The notes under the pieces are model-generated. The model did not search any database and was not told the origin of the DNA. It worked only from the letters and a program-made list of their open reading frames with translations. This document shows, piece by piece, positions 46,197 to 55,413 of a stretch of 64,000 bases of DNA. Each line of letters begins with the position of its first letter. The stretch's first letter is position 1. Made by a program: the position numbers and the translations under genes. This DNA comes from Ostreococcus mediterraneus (lineage: Eukaryota > Chlorophyta > Mamiellophyceae > Mamiellales > Bathycoccaceae): the NCBI GenBank assembly GCA_012295225.1, contig WMKK01000005.1, forward strand, positions 626,958 through 690,957. Reading direction: 5' to 3'.

Positions 46197-49100
46197 CTAA
46201 TGATGAGCTTTATCGCCAAAGAATGAGAATAAAGACTGTTGCGTCGTCTTAGACGGAGCTGGTGCATGCATCGGTCGAGCATTCGCCGCCACCGGCTTCA
46301 ACGGGCTTCTTTTTTGCACGTTTCCATGCTCCTTTAAGGGCGAAGTAGATTGCCTCCGCATGCGTACTTGTTCTTGCCATCGGCGTAATGCCTCCATATC
46401 TCGCTTCAACGCCGCATCTGTCGCCGCTTTCTTACGGGCTGCGATGATTTCTGCCTTGGATGGTTTTTTTGGCGGTCGTAACATGGCGGCGAGTAGGCGT
46501 GTGAGTCGAGTCTTAAGAGGCGCCACATCGGGCCATTCGCGCACTTCATGGTATTCACCGTCATCGAAAACACCAGTGCGCACGGCAAAACGAAGAGTCT
46601 TGTCGTGTCTGATGCAGTCTAACTGCGATTGAAGATCACGAGTGAATCCAGGAGTGAAGCCGTAACGCAACGAACCGCGGAGAAGATGCTCGTCGTCCTC
46701 CGCAGTCCACCATTCCGCTGGAATAGACGCCTTTGGACCTAGAACGGGTAACGTAAATTCAGACTTTTCTCGCGGTACGCCTTCCATCTTGATTATTTGC
46801 TTGTCCTTGTCGTCGCCGGCGTCGACTTCGATATTTATTTCGACAGCCTCGATGAGCTTGGCGAGGGCGTCTCGTTCCTTCATTCGCTGTGCGCGGCGCG
46901 GCGCGCCTCGACGTAGTTTCTGCCACAACACTCGACTTCCCAACGCATTAGCCGCCACAGCCGGCACGAGAATCTCCTCCATAGCTTTTTCCATTGCTAT
47001 TTTTGTTTCTTCAGAGTCTTCACTGTCGTCATCACCCTCGTCTTTGTCATTCGCGCCTTCGTCGGCGTCTTCGTCGTTGTCCTTTTCGCTCACCTCTTTC
47101 TTTTCAGAAGTGTTTCCGGCTCGGCATTTATCGATGACGGCGAACATTTCTAGAAGGGTTTTCGCTACCGCGAACTTTTGTTCAAGTGGTCGATCGACAT
47201 GATCGCATCCATTAATGACTGCACGGCGAGTATCTCCGTTTGGCGCGCCGAAAGCGCCGAGCGCGTCGATGACCGCCCACACGTCGTTATTTGTCCAGTT
47301 ATTCCTGAGCTCCTCTTTAGCCTTCTCCGCTGCTTCCTTCGCCGCCGCTCGTGCAGCTTCACGGGCTTCACGGCTCATTTTCTTTTCTTCCTCACGTCGT
47401 CGCTTGGCCTCGGCTCGGCGTTCATTGTACGTCATGCGCGAGACTCGCGCATTCGCATTCGGAGATTGCTGTGTGTTTTGGACAATAGCGTGCACTTCCT
47501 TGTAGTTCACCTTGCGACGTTTACGTGGACCCTCGACCGCGAATCGTTTATCGATCATGGGCGCAGATGCTTTTTGTTTGGCTGCCTCGATAGCATCGGC
47601 GCCGAACGCATTCTCCCAAAACGCTTCATCGTCGCCGTCGCCTCCTCCACCGCCGCCAAAAGTGGCAACAGAAAATGAGTTACCCGTTCGTGGACCAACT
47701 TCGCGATGTTCAGCGCGACGCGAAAGAATTTGATCAATGTCTTCAGCGGCAAACGCATTCGCTTCTTCGCCTGACGTATCTTTCAACGCCCCGTGCACGC
47801 CATATTTCAACAATTCGTTGATTTTCTGCGCCTGTTCCTTGGCAGATTTCTTGGATTGAACGTCATCAGTGTCGCCTCCGCCGAGCACGGCTTCATCGAG
47901 ACCGTATTTTCGCGCGGCCGTTTCAAACAACGATTGTTCATACGTATCTTTCGTGATAAATCGATACACCTTGACCTCCTTCGTTTGGCCGATTCGGTGA
48001 CAACGCGCCATGGCTTGTAAATCATTCTGCGGGTTCCAATCAGAGTCGAAGATGATCGCCGTGTCGGCCGAGGTGAGGGTGATGCCCATACCACCAGCGC
48101 GAGTGGATAACAAGTACACAAAGCCTTGACCTTCGGTGTTGAATCGATCGATGCCAGCTTGGCGATTTTCGGCCGACGTCGACCCGTCGAGTCGCTCCGT
48201 CTCGTACCCAGAAGCATTCATAAAGTCCTGAATAAGATCCAAAACCGTAGTAAATTGCGAGAAAATCAACACCTTGTGCCCGTCACGTTTTAATTTCGCG
48301 AGAAGTTTGGAAAGTAAGCCCATCTTACCGCTACCTTCGGTGAGGAGTTGCAGCGGCGTCGGCGCGGCTTCGCCCATCTCCGCGGCGGCGGCTAATCGCT
48401 TGTCAGTGTAATCTTGTTCCAGGCCGTCGCACAAGAACGGATGATTGCAAATCTTACGAAGTTCCATAGAGAGATTTCGAAGCTGAGGAACACTCTTAAC
48501 TTTCTGCCCTTCCAACAAAATATGGATTTGGTTTTCGTACAACGCACGATAGTAAGCGCGCTGCTGCGCCGTGAGCTCAACCCACACCACAACCTCTTCT
48601 TTGGCGGGAATCTTTTCCACGTCTTCCTTCATGCGACGCAACATGCGCGGTTTCAAAACCTCACGAAGGCGCAACACTTGCTCAGCGTCTACGTCACCAG
48701 AAGCATCGCAGTACTCATCTTGAAAGTCCTCCCACGAATCAAACTGTCGAGGGTCGAGAATGTGTAACATGCCAAAGAGCTCTTTGATGTTGTTTTGAAT
48801 TGGCGTACCCGTGAGCAACAACAACCAATCGTACCTCAACGCAGTTACCGACGCGGTGGTTTGCGAGTTGACATCCTTGAGCTTGTGAGCCTCGTCGACG
48901 ACAACCATGGCCCAAGAAAATTGTTCAAACAACTCTGTGTTGCGGCGGACGTTTTCAAAACTCACGAGCATGACATCAAACTTCACGATACGCGTGCCTT
49001 GGACGTAGAACTCGTATTCGGCGCACAACTCACGGTCGGCACCCGAACCATCATAAACGATCACGTTCATATCCGTCCACTTCTCCATCTCGCGCTTCCA

Positions 49101-50192
49101 GTGACCGAGCGTCGTGAGCGGCGCGACGACGCACATCGGCTGTCGCCGGCGAAGCAATTTTGTTCGCGCGTACTCCATCACAGAAATGCACTGCGCAGTC
49201 TTTCCGAGACCCATTTCGTCGCCTAAAATGACGTTTCGCCCGCGACAATAGTTATTGATCATCCATTCAAAGCTCGTGACCTGATATTCGCGAAGAGCCA
49301 TGTTATTTTTAAACGTCGGTGGTTCCGGTCTGCCGCGTGGCATCTCCTTAATATCCATCGCCTTGGGCGCTGAGAATCGGTGATACCTCGCCAAGCACGC
49401 ACGGTCGGCATCGGAATTTAGACTCGCTTCCGCCTCCCACGTCGCCGCGGCATACCCCAAACCGCACCACTTTACCAAAAACTCTGTCGAGCCTTCCTCC
49501 TCGCCTTCTCGATGCGCCACGACGCGGTCCACGACGGTGTAATGCTCCGCAAAAGGCACATCCTGCGCCTCCACGCGCTCATGCTTGCGCATAAACGCCG
49601 TCAACTTATGCGGCGCCTCCACGTTCAACGTCTCCGCGGTTTCCCACGAACATCGGCGGTAGCTCACGCCTTCCCACTTGACGCAAAATTCAAGCCCGGC
49701 GTTCTCCGTCCGGCGACAGTACACAATCTTCTCCACCACGTCCTTGTCCTCATCGTCCTCTTCCGCATCGACATCCATGTCACCCTCATCGCAACTCGTC
49801 ATTAAATCTGCATCGTCATCGGAATCGATCTCCTTGAACGACGCGACGGTCGCCGCCGCCGCGCGTCGCGTCGGTCGAGCGTCTCTCGCGCCGGCGGTAG
49901 CAACCTTCGCGTACTCCTCCGCGTCCTCGTCCTCGTCCGATGACGTCGCGCTCGCGTCGTCAGACATTGCATCGTCGTCGTCGTCATCGCTCGCGGGATC
50001 ACTCAACGACCCGTCGTCGTCGTCGTCGTCGTCGTCATAATCTTTTGGCGTTTTTGAACGCGCACCAACACCAACCACCGCCCGTTCCGTCGCCGTGTAC
50101 GCGAACGACTCGAACGGCGGGTGCAGCGCGCGCGCGGACAACGCATCGTCGCCCGCGCCCGCACCCTCGGCGCCGTCGTCGCGCGCGGACAT
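46197..50192 (-). CDS. CHD1: CHD1-type chromatin remodelling ATPase with a C-terminal PIP-box-like peptide
   Basis: 1331 residues from the ATG at 50192 (MSARDDGAEGAG); the frame runs 97 codons further only by overlapping the divergent gene. It slides nucleosomes using ATP. Acidic/Ser N terminus with runs of Asp; tandem chromodomains (FCVKWEGVSYRRCSWE and TEFLVKWCGLGYAAATWE); SNF2 core with LGDEMGLGKTAQC (Lys331), VVDEAHKLKD, and STRAGGMGITLTSADTAIIFDSDWNPQND...ARCHRIGQ. Basic/acidic linkers follow, then a SANT/SLIDE-like helical region (NNDVWAVIDALGAFG..., DDEHLLRGSLRYGFTPGFTRDLQ). The protein ends TTQQSLFSFFGDKAHH, and QQSLFSFF fits the PCNA-binding pattern Q-x-x-L-x-x-F-F. Confidence 0.9.
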   Translation of the reverse strand: MSARDDGAEGAGAGDDALSARALHPPFESFAYTATERAVVGVGARSKTPKDYDDDDDDDDGSLSDPASDDDDDDAMSDDASATSSDEDEDAEEYAKVATAGARDARPTRRAAAATVASFKEIDSDDDADLMTSCDEGDMDVDAEEDDEDKDVVEKIVYCRRTENAGLEFCVKWEGVSYRRCSWETAETLNVEAPHKLTAFMRKHERVEAQDVPFAEHYTVVDRVVAHREGEEEGSTEFLVKWCGLGYAAATWEAEASLNSDADRACLARYHRFSAPKAMDIKEMPRGRPEPPTFKNNMALREYQVTSFEWMINNYCRGRNVILGDEMGLGKTAQCISVMEYARTKLLRRRQPMCVVAPLTTLGHWKREMEKWTDMNVIVYDGSGADRELCAEYEFYVQGTRIVKFDVMLVSFENVRRNTELFEQFSWAMVVVDEAHKLKDVNSQTTASVTALRYDWLLLLTGTPIQNNIKELFGMLHILDPRQFDSWEDFQDEYCDASGDVDAEQVLRLREVLKPRMLRRMKEDVEKIPAKEEVVVWVELTAQQRAYYRALYENQIHILLEGQKVKSVPQLRNLSMELRKICNHPFLCDGLEQDYTDKRLAAAAEMGEAAPTPLQLLTEGSGKMGLLSKLLAKLKRDGHKVLIFSQFTTVLDLIQDFMNASGYETERLDGSTSAENRQAGIDRFNTEGQGFVYLLSTRAGGMGITLTSADTAIIFDSDWNPQNDLQAMARCHRIGQTKEVKVYRFITKDTYEQSLFETAARKYGLDEAVLGGGDTDDVQSKKSAKEQAQKINELLKYGVHGALKDTSGEEANAFAAEDIDQILSRRAEHREVGPRTGNSFSVATFGGGGGGDGDDEAFWENAFGADAIEAAKQKASAPMIDKRFAVEGPRKRRKVNYKEVHAIVQNTQQSPNANARVSRMTYNERRAEAKRRREEEKKMSREAREAARAAAKEAAEKAKEELRNNWTNNDVWAVIDALGAFGAPNGDTRRAVINGCDHVDRPLEQKFAVAKTLLEMFAVIDKCRAGNTSEKKEVSEKDNDEDADEGANDKDEGDDDSEDSEETKIAMEKAMEEILVPAVAANALGSRVLWQKLRRGAPRRAQRMKERDALAKLIEAVEINIEVDAGDDKDKQIIKMEGVPREKSEFTLPVLGPKASIPAEWWTAEDDEHLLRGSLRYGFTPGFTRDLQSQLDCIRHDKTLRFAVRTGVFDDGEYHEVREWPDVAPLKTRLTRLLAAMLRPPKKPSKAEIIAARKKAATDAALKRDMEALRRWQEQVRMRRQSTSPLKEHGNVQKRSPLKPVAANARPMHAPAPSKTTQQSLFSFFGDKAHH

Positions 50193-50274
50193 GGACCGTC
50201 GCGCGTCAATGTGTGCCGACAGCTCGGATTGAGTTTGAATTTTCGCGCTCCAGCGCCCGCACTCGCTCGCGCGC
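50193..50274. promoter_or_regulatory. 82-bp shared promoter, CHD remodeller / secreted protein
   Basis: The chosen ATGs face away from each other with 82 bp between. No TATA box is seen. Another minus-strand ATG at 50276 overlaps the secreted protein's ATG as CATG, so the CHD start could be slightly further upstream. Confidence 0.45.
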
Positions 50275-51813
50275 ATGCGGCGGTGGCAGCGCATACGCCG
50301 GCGCGCGAACGCCGCACTGGCGTGCGCGATTGCGCTCGCGTGCGCGGTGGCGCGCGGCGCGCGCGCGGTGATGGATCCGCGCGCGGGTGCGGCGGCGAAC
50401 ACCATCGACGCGTTCGGAACGACGATGCTGACGGCGACAGCTCCGGAGGCCTGGCGCACGGGCGCGACGAATAGCGCGCACACGGCGGTGCGGTTTAATA
50501 ATCACGCGCGTCGCGCGCTCGAAGATCTCGCGCCCGCGCGCGCGTGGGACGCCGCGGAGGCATTTTTATCGCGATTGGATGACGCGCTCGTGAACGACGC
50601 GAGCGACGGCGTCGTGTTGCACGAGTTTAATGATTTACCATTCGTCAAGCATTTGGACGTGTCGATCAGATTGGAGTATCACGCGATGCAGCAAAACGGT
50701 GTGCTTGATCGTTTGGCGACGTGTGATGGGGCGGTCGAGGATGGGCCGTCATCGTGTATGGGGTTGCAGCGTTCGGCGGCGTTTTCGCAAATGCAGTCGT
50801 GGTGGCGTCGGTTGAAGGAGAGGTATCCGAATGGGCATCCGTATTGGGTGGCGGAGTACTTGGAGTTTGACATGAGTGGTGATGGCGTCGATCCTACGGC
50901 GAGTGTGTTTATTGAGCACGTGTCGTTGCATAGTGGGCGGCACGCGGAATTCGTGCCGGCGGTTCGGGAGTACTTTGACGCCATCGGCGCCGCGACCAAC
51001 GCGCCTTCTAGCGAGGTGCTTTTCAAAAATGTACAGCGCGTGGTTGACTTGGCCACGAGTGATGGGTTTAATACGTCGATTTGGTCGGCGGGTATTATGT
51101 TTTCTCGCGTGCTCGATGCGGGAAAGGGTGGGATTGAGAGCGTTCGGGTGTTGATTTACTTCAACCGTCACGACGCGTTAAACTCAAAAGACGCTGAAGA
51201 AGACGGGTACGCGAGCGAAAAGACGCGTCAGATGGTGAGATTGTTAGAATTACTCAAATGGACAGGCGATTACGACGAATTTGATCGGATAGATGACTTT
51301 TTCACCGATGACGGCGGTATCGGCTCGGTGCTACAATTGGACGTCCTCGCGCGAGAGCCGACAAACGAATCGCCATCCATCATCGGCCCGCGTGTGGGCG
51401 TGGAAATAACCGTCGGGCAAACGTACGTCAAAGACAGCGTCATGCCTTATCTCGCGTCTCATTTACTGTCCTCTGGATTAGCTCAAAAGGATTGGTTGAT
51501 GAGTTTCACCGACGCGTTGTGCAAGCCGACGAGAACCGACGCGCTCAGCATGCGTTCCCGGCTCCAACGCCCGTGCTTCATAAAGCGTCGCACCGCCGCA
51601 GACAAGGTCGAGCTCACCAGAGATCAAACTGGCGCAAGCATGCTACCACCGATATCCGTAAGCGCCAGTCACTTCAAGTTTATCGTCCAGCCCGGCCGGT
51701 CGTTGTACGTCAAAGCGTACGTCGGTTCGCAACACACATTCAAGTATTGCCTCGATACCGATTCCATCAGCGTTCCCAACACCGCCGTGAAGTACGAACC
51801 GTGCTCGGTGTAG
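50275..51813 (+). CDS. Secretory-pathway protein with signal peptide, unknown family
   Basis: 512 residues. The start MRRWQRIRRRANAALACAIALACAVARGARA is a classic signal peptide: basic n-region, hydrophobic core, Ala-x-Ala-like cleavage near 31. No second membrane span is apparent, so it should be lumenal or secreted. Internal landmarks include NGHPYWVAEYLEFDMSGDG, HVSLHSGRHAEFVPAVREYF, a pair of DEFDRIDDFF acidic stretches, and scattered Cys (SCMGL, DALCKPT, RPCFIKR, KYCLDT, EPCSV) that could form disulfides. I recognise no domain. It is unrelated in sequence to neighbours. A head-to-head arrangement with the CHD gene implies shared promoter DNA, not shared function. Confidence 0.75.
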   Translation: MRRWQRIRRRANAALACAIALACAVARGARAVMDPRAGAAANTIDAFGTTMLTATAPEAWRTGATNSAHTAVRFNNHARRALEDLAPARAWDAAEAFLSRLDDALVNDASDGVVLHEFNDLPFVKHLDVSIRLEYHAMQQNGVLDRLATCDGAVEDGPSSCMGLQRSAAFSQMQSWWRRLKERYPNGHPYWVAEYLEFDMSGDGVDPTASVFIEHVSLHSGRHAEFVPAVREYFDAIGAATNAPSSEVLFKNVQRVVDLATSDGFNTSIWSAGIMFSRVLDAGKGGIESVRVLIYFNRHDALNSKDAEEDGYASEKTRQMVRLLELLKWTGDYDEFDRIDDFFTDDGGIGSVLQLDVLAREPTNESPSIIGPRVGVEITVGQTYVKDSVMPYLASHLLSSGLAQKDWLMSFTDALCKPTRTDALSMRSRLQRPCFIKRRTAADKVELTRDQTGASMLPPISVSASHFKFIVQPGRSLYVKAYVGSQHTFKYCLDTDSISVPNTAVKYEPCSV

Positions 51814-52122
51814 ACTATTGTTATGTATTATTATGTATAAAGCCAAAAAACGCAGCGCTCGAGCGATTGGCGAGCCTCAATGACTCGTCGATGTCGCGAC
51901 GACGACGCGTCACTCCGCGCCTCGACTGTTGACTGTGCTTCAATTCACAAATATTTACACCGCGCGCGAGACGGCGGCGACGCGAGAGACCACGCGCGCG
52001 CATCGGAGACAGCAAGATCACGCACGCGTGCGCCGCGAACGCGCGCGCAGATCGACGTCGTCGTCGTTTGCGAGCTTTGAGCTGCGCGTCGGGTGAAGAA
52101 TTCAGCGAACACAACAGAGCGC
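51814..52122. other. 309-bp gap between tandem genes
   Basis: Non-coding. It starts AT-rich (TATTGTTATGTATTATTATGTATAAAG, a plausible 3' end) and becomes CG-rich toward the next start. Nothing else recognisable. Minus-strand ORFs across it are Arg/Ser-rich and unsupported. Confidence 0.5.
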
Positions 52123-54915
52123 ATGATTCCACCCCGCGAGCGCCCCGAACGGCTCGAGCTGAACACGATCCTCGGCACCGCAGAGTGGGTCACTCGTCGT
52201 AGCGGTGAAAACTACTCCGGGCGCGAACGACGGGATCATCGGCACGATGGCAGGGATGATTCGAATAAGCTCGTGTGGAGCGGCGCGCTGAGCTTGACGA
52301 GACGAGGGACGGCGGCTCGCCCGGATGAGACAGTAGATGAGACGATCGGGGCAATAAAACGCGTAGGGAGTGGAGATAAAATTGACGGCCACGGGTCAGC
52401 GCAGGCGAGTGATGCAGATGAGAGCGTGATGGACGCGCCGAGGCGGGCGTCGGGCGGCGCTCCGGGGTCAGCGGCGGCGACTATAGATACGTTTGTGAAG
52501 CAACAGGCGTTGACGTGTCAAATCGTGGCGCAAGCACCGCCGGCGAATGCAGACATTCCGGGCACAGCGAGAGGAGAGGGGTTTGCGCGTGCATCGGCGG
52601 CTGGCAGCGCGTTACCGGAAATAATGCACGCGTCGTGCGTTTCGCCGGGCGACGAAGGGTGGCCCGAGGTTTGGGATCCAGTCGCGCTTTTGAGGTTGTT
52701 TCCAGTCTCTGCGCACCATGCGGCGGCGTTTCAAGAAATCCAGAGTTTATTAAGTGGCGAGTCTACGACGGCGACGGGAGATGAGGAGGCTGAATCTTGG
52801 CAAGCGTCGGCGGCGAGGATGGAGCTTCCGGACGGTTACGTGATGTTCATCGTCTCAGATGTCGGATTGCCAGATATTGTTTTCGAAGCTGTCGGAGCAA
52901 AAACAAATAGCGGTGGGGCAAAGCGCACGGCTACCGAACCTAAACGTTCCCGGCCATTGTGGGCGATAATTCAAAGCTTACTTCCGCTTGCGGCGCCCGA
53001 GCCGCCGGCGGCTGTCCCGACGCCAGATATCAAACCCGCGCGTGGAATTCTTCGCGGCTGGACGGCTCCTCTCGTGAAAGAGCCAAATGACGCTGACGAT
53101 CAAACCAATGCGTCTACGCCACGTGCAGAGGTAGTGGAGGCGGTTCGCATGCCGGAGGAGTTATCTGGCGTCCACGCGGCGGCCGAGACGACGGATGAAG
53201 AAAAGTCTTTGAGCTCAGCGCTTAGTTTAGATCGCGAAGGTATGGGAACGGTGACACCCGTGACGAGTGAGGACACGAGTGAGTTGACGTCCGGGACATC
53301 TGAGGTAGAACGTGTGGTGATTAAGATTGGTGATGATGACAAGTTGGACGATTGGCTCTCGCCGCCGCTCGCGAGACGCAAGCGTAAATCTCGAGCTAAC
53401 ATAGGTGTTTCTGGATCTGGAGGATGGGGTTCAGATGGCGAGAACTCGGATGACTCTTCTGGGCGCGAGTTTGCAAAGTTGAAACGCACGGCGACGTCAC
53501 CAACGGCTTCGCCGAGCTCGTCTGAAGGAGAAGAAGAGTTGGTGCAAATGGAGGGCCAGCACGAAATCCCTTCGAGCGCGGCGGCAATCGCTGCTGTAAT
53601 TTCTCCCGAGGAACGCGTTCCGAACGTCCCGCTTCCAGGGTTGCGTTTCATGCTGCTAGGTTTTGAGCTGAATCACCCGCACGTTGTGCATTTAATCAAG
53701 TCACTGGGGGAAGAAGGGGCGATTTACGTTGGTGAACCCAAACCAGGTGATGTTGATTTGGTCGTTGTCCATCCGCCATTCTTGCAGCTTTTATCAGCGC
53801 CGCAGTTTCCGTTCCACACTTCAGAGTTTATCAGAACCCGTCACACTCGCTTCGCGCTTGGTTTACGCCATCTCGAGTTGTGCGTGGAGTACAAGAGGCA
53901 ACTCGATCCGCGTTTGGAGACGGCGGAGGTGTTCCCGGAAGGCGTACTCGTTGTCATGGATGATAGCGCGCTAACTGAAGACGAAGACGCACTGCATAGA
54001 ATCGTTCGATTACTCGCACAGGCTGCAGCGGCGAGTGCGGCGGCGGCTGCAGCAAAGGGAATCTTTCATTACGGTCAAGACGGGACGCGTGAAAATCCGC
54101 CGTGGCCGTGGGCCATTAAAGTAGCCAACGGCACCATACAAAAGCTCATGTTGACCAAGCTCCGAATGATGCAAACGAATCCCGAGAAGGCTTGGAAAAT
54201 CGAGTCCATGATCAAGGCGCTGCACGCGTATAAGCACGCGGGTGATCGCGCCGGTCGAGGCTCGCGGGTGATGGGAATCACGTGGGAGGAAGCGTCGCAC
54301 CAACCCGTCGAGGAGCCTCCGCAAGCGGTACGCGACGCGGTGAAGATTGCCGCCAGACATGTATCTATGTGTCGTGCCGTATTTCTCGTCAGTGAAGATC
54401 AAAAGACGCTCGTAGCTGCCAAGGGCCACCGAAGCATTCTGTCTGGCTCCGTCCACGACGCGTGCGAGTTTTTAACCGGCTTGGTGCGAGAGATGTGGGC
54501 GGAGACCACAGCGGCGCGCACAGGCATGAACGTGCACGATACCAACAACATTCGTCGTCGTAAGACCTTATCAGGCACCCTCAGCAACCAGCAATCCGCG
54601 AGTGAGGTGAATTCAGAAGCCGGCGGCGCGCCCGCCGCGCAACTCGACGTCGACGACGAAGTCACCGGCGGCGTCACGCCCGGTAAGCGCGGCGGCAAAA
54701 AAGTCGTCAAGTTCCCCACCATGATTGACGATGGCGGTCGTAACACGCGTAGCCGCGGTCGGTACAGCCCGCCACCGTCGCCCACAAGAACGAATTCTGG
54801 ACGCACGGGCGACGACACGAGCAAGGACACGTCGAAGACGTCCACGGGCGACGCGCCCACCGACGGCGAAGAAACCCAAAGCCCCGTCGCTGGCGTCCGT
54901 CGACGCCGCTTCTAA
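52123..54915 (+). CDS. 930-residue protein, possible degenerate BRCT-like pair, otherwise unknown
   Basis: 930 residues from ATG 52123; an in-frame ATG at 52429 (MDAPRRASGG) may be the true start because the stretch before it is charged and low-complexity. Residues ~330-510 are disordered, Ser/Glu-rich, with basic patches (ARRKRKSRAN). The ordered core is about 510-780: LPGLRFMLLGFELNHPHVVHLIKSLGEEGAIYVG... and FPEGVLVVMDDSALTEDEDALHRIVRLLAQ have a BRCT-like rhythm (strand, helix, 'lG', strand, helix) but lack a clear BRCT Trp. A helical block (AIKVANGTIQKLMLTKLRMM...) follows. The tail has SPPPSPTRTNSG and KKVVKFPTM, suggesting phosphorylation and nuclear location. Nothing here fixes a function. 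Confidence 0.65.
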   Translation: MIPPRERPERLELNTILGTAEWVTRRSGENYSGRERRDHRHDGRDDSNKLVWSGALSLTRRGTAARPDETVDETIGAIKRVGSGDKIDGHGSAQASDADESVMDAPRRASGGAPGSAAATIDTFVKQQALTCQIVAQAPPANADIPGTARGEGFARASAAGSALPEIMHASCVSPGDEGWPEVWDPVALLRLFPVSAHHAAAFQEIQSLLSGESTTATGDEEAESWQASAARMELPDGYVMFIVSDVGLPDIVFEAVGAKTNSGGAKRTATEPKRSRPLWAIIQSLLPLAAPEPPAAVPTPDIKPARGILRGWTAPLVKEPNDADDQTNASTPRAEVVEAVRMPEELSGVHAAAETTDEEKSLSSALSLDREGMGTVTPVTSEDTSELTSGTSEVERVVIKIGDDDKLDDWLSPPLARRKRKSRANIGVSGSGGWGSDGENSDDSSGREFAKLKRTATSPTASPSSSEGEEELVQMEGQHEIPSSAAAIAAVISPEERVPNVPLPGLRFMLLGFELNHPHVVHLIKSLGEEGAIYVGEPKPGDVDLVVVHPPFLQLLSAPQFPFHTSEFIRTRHTRFALGLRHLELCVEYKRQLDPRLETAEVFPEGVLVVMDDSALTEDEDALHRIVRLLAQAAAASAAAAAAKGIFHYGQDGTRENPPWPWAIKVANGTIQKLMLTKLRMMQTNPEKAWKIESMIKALHAYKHAGDRAGRGSRVMGITWEEASHQPVEEPPQAVRDAVKIAARHVSMCRAVFLVSEDQKTLVAAKGHRSILSGSVHDACEFLTGLVREMWAETTAARTGMNVHDTNNIRRRKTLSGTLSNQQSASEVNSEAGGAPAAQLDVDDEVTGGVTPGKRGGKKVVKFPTMIDDGGRNTRSRGRYSPPPSPTRTNSGRTGDDTSKDTSKTSTGDAPTDGEETQSPVAGVRRRRF

Positions 54916-55413
54916 ACACGCGAACACCGGTCCGTGTCGACGCACCGCAGTGCGCGCCGCGCGACGCACCGCACTCGGCTTTGGACGGCGACCAGGCGAC
55001 GGGAGAAGATATTTTGACACGGAGACCCCCCTGTACGGTACACGTAATAACGTATCTACATATTGTAACATATATTAATAGTATCAACCTTTTATTTATG
55101 TCGCACGCGGCGCGTGTCGGGCCGACCGCGCGTCCCGATCGCCTCGCGCACACCACAGATTTCATCTTTACACTCATTCGTCGTTTTCGATCACGCGCCC
55201 GACATGTTCGCTCGACGCACGTCGATGCGTCGTCGTCCAACATGGTGGAGTTGACGCCGTTGACGCGGTGCGCGCGCTCCGCGGTGGGTATCGCCGGTGG
55301 CGCCATGTACGGCACGCGCGGCGCCGTCAGAGTTACATAACTCGCCGTTCGCGACTGAAATACAGGGCTTCATAATCATAACAAAAGTACTACATATCAC
55401 ACACATCGAGAGT
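54916..55413. other. 498-bp convergent gap with one doubtful small ORF
   Basis: Lies between the stop of the 930-residue gene and the Dnmt2 stop. A TGTAA at 55064-55068 may end the plus-strand transcript. A plus-strand ORF 55098-55340 could encode an 80-residue peptide; its end (SAVGIAGGAMYGTRGAVR) is Gly/Ala-rich and membrane-like (compare ROMO1's AVGMAAGALFG), but the rest is unconvincing. Confidence 0.4.
55098..55340 (+). CDS. Possible small 80-residue protein (doubtful)
   Basis: ATG at 55098, with a second in-frame ATG at 55242 giving 32 residues. The last part, TRCARSAVGIAGGAMYGTRGAV, resembles a glycine-zipper membrane helix. There is no homologue I can name, and the region could be just 3' flank. 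Confidence 0.25.
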   Translation: MSHAARVGPTARPDRLAHTTDFIFTLIRRFRSRARHVRSTHVDASSSNMVELTPLTRCARSAVGIAGGAMYGTRGAVRVT

